Assembly (NCBI RefSeq): GCF_900636515.1
Contig: NZ_LR134287.1
Location: 1,736,001-1,800,000 of the forward strand
DNA: 64,000 nt
From: Neisseria animalis
GTDB lineage: Bacteria; Pseudomonadota; Gammaproteobacteria; Burkholderiales; Neisseriaceae
Direction of reading: 5' to 3'
The notes under the pieces are model-generated. The model had not been told where the DNA came from. It worked only from the letters and a program-made list of their open reading frames with translations, and ran no database searches. The stretch's first letter is position 1; each line of letters opens with the position of its first letter. The translations under genes and the position numbers were made by a program. Positions 59,008 to 64,000 of this stretch are shown here, piece after piece.

Positions 59008-59677
59008 CTTGCGTATCCTCTTGATTGTCTTCGATGTTCAGCAGTTTTTTCAGCGGTTCGGACAATTCCAATGCCAATGCCGTCCACTGGATTTGCGCGG
59101 CTTCGTCTGCCTGTCCGCCGCCCTCAAATTCAATGTGGACAACCCCCAGCACCGCACCGCTGCGGGTGCAGACAGGAGCCGAAATCTGACTGCCGCAGGC
59201 TTGGTTGCGTTCGCCTTCCAATTCGCCGTTTTCCAGCCAATATGCCGTATCGTTACAAAGGTTCAGCCAGCCGCTTTGTGCCGTCCGGCCTGCCAGATGG
59301 CTGCGGCTGCTGTCGCCGTCCACCGTCAGGATATGTTCGATAAGTTCCCCCTGACGGCTCAAACACACCAGCCCCAAAGCCGAATTTGCAGACGGCATCA
59401 GCGCGTAAACCACCGCACTGCGTACATTTTTGCTACGGCTGTATACGGAATCCAAAGCCATATAGATTTGCTTCAGCAGAACCTCGTGTTCCGCATTCTG
59501 CCCGACATGGTCCGCCAGCCGCACACCGTCATGTTCGTACCACAATACGGAGCGGTCTATCGAAGCATTGCCCAAATCCATTACCGCACGCACGCCTGCA
59601 CAGGCAAGCTGTACCTCGTCTTGCGGCAGTTTCAGCCCTTGGGTCTGTAAATAATCTTTAATCAGCGAAGCAGGCAT
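59000..59677 (-). CDS. GAF-domain-like hypothetical protein
   Basis: A 225-residue soluble protein. Residues ~75-200 resemble a GAF domain ([20 protein letters not shown], the [24 protein letters not shown] segment). The N-terminal ~70 residues are helical and the C-terminus is very acidic. It is preceded by AAGGAAAGG and overlaps ribA by 8 nt. The ligand and role are unknown; co-transcription with ribA hints at a link to flavin but proves nothing. Confidence 0.72.
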   Translation of the reverse strand: MPASLIKDYLQTQGLKLPQDEVQLACAGVRAVMDLGNASIDRSVLWYEHDGVRLADHVGQNAEHEVLLKQIYMALDSVYSRSKNVRSAVVYALMPSANSALGLVCLSRQGELIEHILTVDGDSSRSHLAGRTAQSGWLNLCNDTAYWLENGELEGERNQACGSQISAPVCTRSGAVLGVVHIEFEGGGQADEAAQIQWTALALELSEPLKKLLNIEDNQEDTQDD

Positions 59678-59716
59678 CAGCCTTTCCTTATTGCAATAAT
59701 ATGGTTATCTTGACGG

Positions 59717-59758
59717 AAAAAGCCGTCTGAACATTTTCCGAACTTTCAGACGGCCTTA
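59717..59758 (-). terminator. Uptake-sequence hairpin upstream of the GAF-ribA operon
   Basis: A pair of GCCGTCTGAA-type sequences between divergently oriented genes. Its transcript is unclear; it may block antisense transcription. Confidence 0.6.
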
Positions 59759-59929
59759 CACAGTTTCAGGGCGATTATATGGGGTATGCCCGCAATATTT
59801 CAAGAAAACCCGCTTTCTTCTCGCCGTTGCTGCCAGAGTGCGGAAATTTCGTTATAATCTGATTTCATTCATTTAACATTCGAGCCATACGCTACGGCTT
59901 GGCGCATCCTTTCTAAAAGTGACGACACC

Positions 59930-61138
59930 ATGATTATTATCGTTTTGGGCTTGGCCATCATTCTGGCGGTTATCGCCTACAATATGTATCAGGAAAACCA
60001 ATACCGCAAACAGGTGCGCGAGCAGTTCGGCCATTCCGACAAAGACGCGCTGTTGGCGAGCAAAGTCAACCATGTACGGGACAATAAAGAAACCGGCGGC
60101 AAAGGCTTGTTTTTGAAAAAACCGAACAAGGCGCAGGAAGCCGCCATGCGTAATCTGCAAGAGCAGGACGAGTTGTTCGAGGCCAAAACCAAGGCCAAAG
60201 CGTCCGCACAAAAAGCCGCCCACGCCGAGCCGGTGCAGCCTGCCTTGACAGGTTTCGACAGCCATGCCGCCGCAGCGGAAGAAAATACGGCCGAAGCAGA
60301 GCTGCCGTTAATCAGCTTGGAAGAGCTGGCGCAAAGCGAGCTGCCATGGTTCGACCCGCGTTTTGACTACCTTGCTTACATCGCTTTGGATAAAGCGCAA
60401 GAGTTGCACTCATTGCCGCGCCTGTCGGAAAGCCGCCGCTTCCAAATCATCGGCTGCACCACAGACGACCGCTTCCAAGTTGCCGAGCCGATTCCGGGCG
60501 TACATTACCAAGCGTTTGTGATGGGCTTGCAGGCAGTCAGCCGCAGCGGTGTGGCCGCAGCCGAAGAGTTGGAAGACTTCAACCGTCGTGTTGATGCCTT
60601 TGCCCAACAAACCGGCGGCCGCGTCAAGCATACCGATACCGCTGCCTTTACCGAAGTGGCGCAAGCCTTGGACAACTTCTGCGTCCGTGTCGACCAAACC
60701 ATTGCCCTGCACTTGGTGTCGCAGGCCGACATCAGCGGCTCAGAACTTCGCGCCACCTTGGAAAACGCAGGCTTCCAGCTCGGCAGTGACGGCCTGTTCC
60801 ATTTTGCAGACGGCAACGGCTGCCAAATGTTCGCCATCGGCACCATGGACAATACACCGTTCTCCGGCGCTGCACTGGCCGCCCAAAACTATCAGGGCTT
60901 CAGTATGCTGCTGGATATTCCGCACGTTCCCGCCGGCGAAAAAACCTTCGATCAATTTATGGACTTGGCGGTCAAACTGTCCGGCCAGTTGAGCCTGAAT
61001 CTGGTAAACGACAAATTGGAAGAAGTTTCAACGCAATGGCTCAAAGACGTACGCAACTACGTTTTGGCGCGTCAGGAAGAAATGCTGAAAGTCGGCATCA
61101 AGCCCGGCAGTAAAGCAGCCAAACGCCTGTTCTCCTAA
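59930..61138 (+). CDS. zipA: Cell division protein ZipA-like
   Basis: A 402-residue bitopic membrane protein: N-terminal transmembrane helix (about 1-18), a charged linker (about 20-130) and a C-terminal ZipA FtsZ-binding domain (about 270-395) with FADGNGCQMFAIGTMDN, MLLDIPHVPAGEKTFDQF and LVNDKLEEVSTQWLKDVR. It tethers FtsZ to the membrane at the division site. It lies upstream of ligA, the usual Neisseria order, and is separated from it by an intrinsic terminator and a Correia-like copy. The linker is shorter in Pro/Gln than in E. coli. Confidence 0.9.
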   Translation: MIIIVLGLAIILAVIAYNMYQENQYRKQVREQFGHSDKDALLASKVNHVRDNKETGGKGLFLKKPNKAQEAAMRNLQEQDELFEAKTKAKASAQKAAHAEPVQPALTGFDSHAAAAEENTAEAELPLISLEELAQSELPWFDPRFDYLAYIALDKAQELHSLPRLSESRRFQIIGCTTDDRFQVAEPIPGVHYQAFVMGLQAVSRSGVAAAEELEDFNRRVDAFAQQTGGRVKHTDTAAFTEVAQALDNFCVRVDQTIALHLVSQADISGSELRATLENAGFQLGSDGLFHFADGNGCQMFAIGTMDNTPFSGAALAAQNYQGFSMLLDIPHVPAGEKTFDQFMDLAVKLSGQLSLNLVNDKLEEVSTQWLKDVRNYVLARQEEMLKVGIKPGSKAAKRLFS

Positions 61139-61147
61139 CTGCTCATC

Positions 61148-61184
61148 AAACGGATATGCTGAAAATACGGCATATCCGTTTTTT
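61148..61184 (+). terminator. Intrinsic terminator of zipA
   Basis: A 12-bp perfect stem AAACGGATATGC/GCATATCCGTTT with a T6 tail; not an uptake sequence. Confidence 0.9.
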
Positions 61185-61247
61185 ATGCCGTCTGCAAATT
61201 CCCATCAAACGCCCCCTGCCCTGCCGCACATTCAAACTTTAAGCAAC

Positions 61248-61354
61248 TATAGTCATTTAAAATAAGAATGATACAGCGTTGCTTTGCCTTGCCGTACTAT
61301 GTGTACTGTCTGCGGCTTCGCTGCCTTGTCTCATTCTTATTTTATTCGACTATA
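61248..61354 (-). mobile_element. Correia-like element, copy 15 (107 bp)
   Basis: Intact copy between zipA and ligA. Confidence 0.92.

Positions 61355-64000
<2,646 letters not shown>

Noticed and set aside
59678..59929. FMN riboswitch for the GAF-ribA operon
   Set aside because: The RFN-element core was not seen; only an uptake-sequence hairpin is present.

Overview
The window is a chromosomal segment of a Neisseria or close relative (Neisseriaceae). The evidence is the very high density of DNA uptake sequences, usually in inverted pairs that form the terminators behind genes, together with AniA-type NirK beside quinol-oxidising NorB, the lptM-lysA/cyaY arrangement, zipA-ligA, an LctP lactate permease and many Correia-like repeats. 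The uptake sequence is mostly GCCGTCTGCAAA rather than the GCCGTCTGAA typical of meningococcus and gonococcus, so the strain is probably a different Neisseria species. I cannot name the species.

Layout. 1-3.4 kb: 3' end of trkH and aminopeptidase N. 3.7-8.4 kb: denitrification cluster, with nirV-like and aniA/nirK on the minus strand diverging from norB across a regulatory region carrying a well-placed FNR box. 9.3-14.1 kb: complete type I secretion operon (TolC-like, LapB/HlyB-like ABC exporter, HlyD-like adaptor) without a recognisable substrate gene. 14.4-27.7 kb: suhB, trmJ, a DUF1853 protein, pta, a DUF853 HerA-like ATPase, a CoA-transferase, an AGCS amino-acid carrier, yebC and dsbB. 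28-34 kb: tRNA-Leu with a possible integrase remnant, ettA, ppc, luxS. 34.5-39.5 kb: cyaY, lptM, lysA, gph, an AT-rich two-gene islet, coaBC. 39.9-44.7 kb: Na+/H+ antiporter-like carrier, slyX, a Val-Asp-Val-Asp-Val tRNA array, lctP with a GntR-type operator. 45-51 kb: pseudouridine synthase, a putative small RNA, dedA, a frameshifted two-domain glycosyltransferase, dusC, an EEP-family hydrolase. 51-64 kb: lptG/lptF with a DUF5672 gene, pepA, tehB, rnhA, ribA with a GAF gene, zipA and the first ~780 codons of ligA.

Most genes are housekeeping and are insulated from one another by uptake-sequence hairpins. Functional groupings are denitrification (NO2- to NO to N2O), lactate and acetate metabolism (lctP, pta, CoA-transferase), lipopolysaccharide export and decoration (lptM, lptFG, glycosyltransferases) and protein secretion.

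The most striking non-coding content is a family of 15 nearly identical ~107-bp Correia-like elements. Their core matches the Correia repeat, but the terminal inverted repeats differ from the classical ones as I remember them. Older degenerate copies, some of the longer form, lie beside or around the fresh ones. I found no phage, CRISPR array or autonomous insertion sequence, and no clear-cut wholly new system. The best leads are the element family, the uptake-sequence dialect, the small RNA and the orphan exporter.
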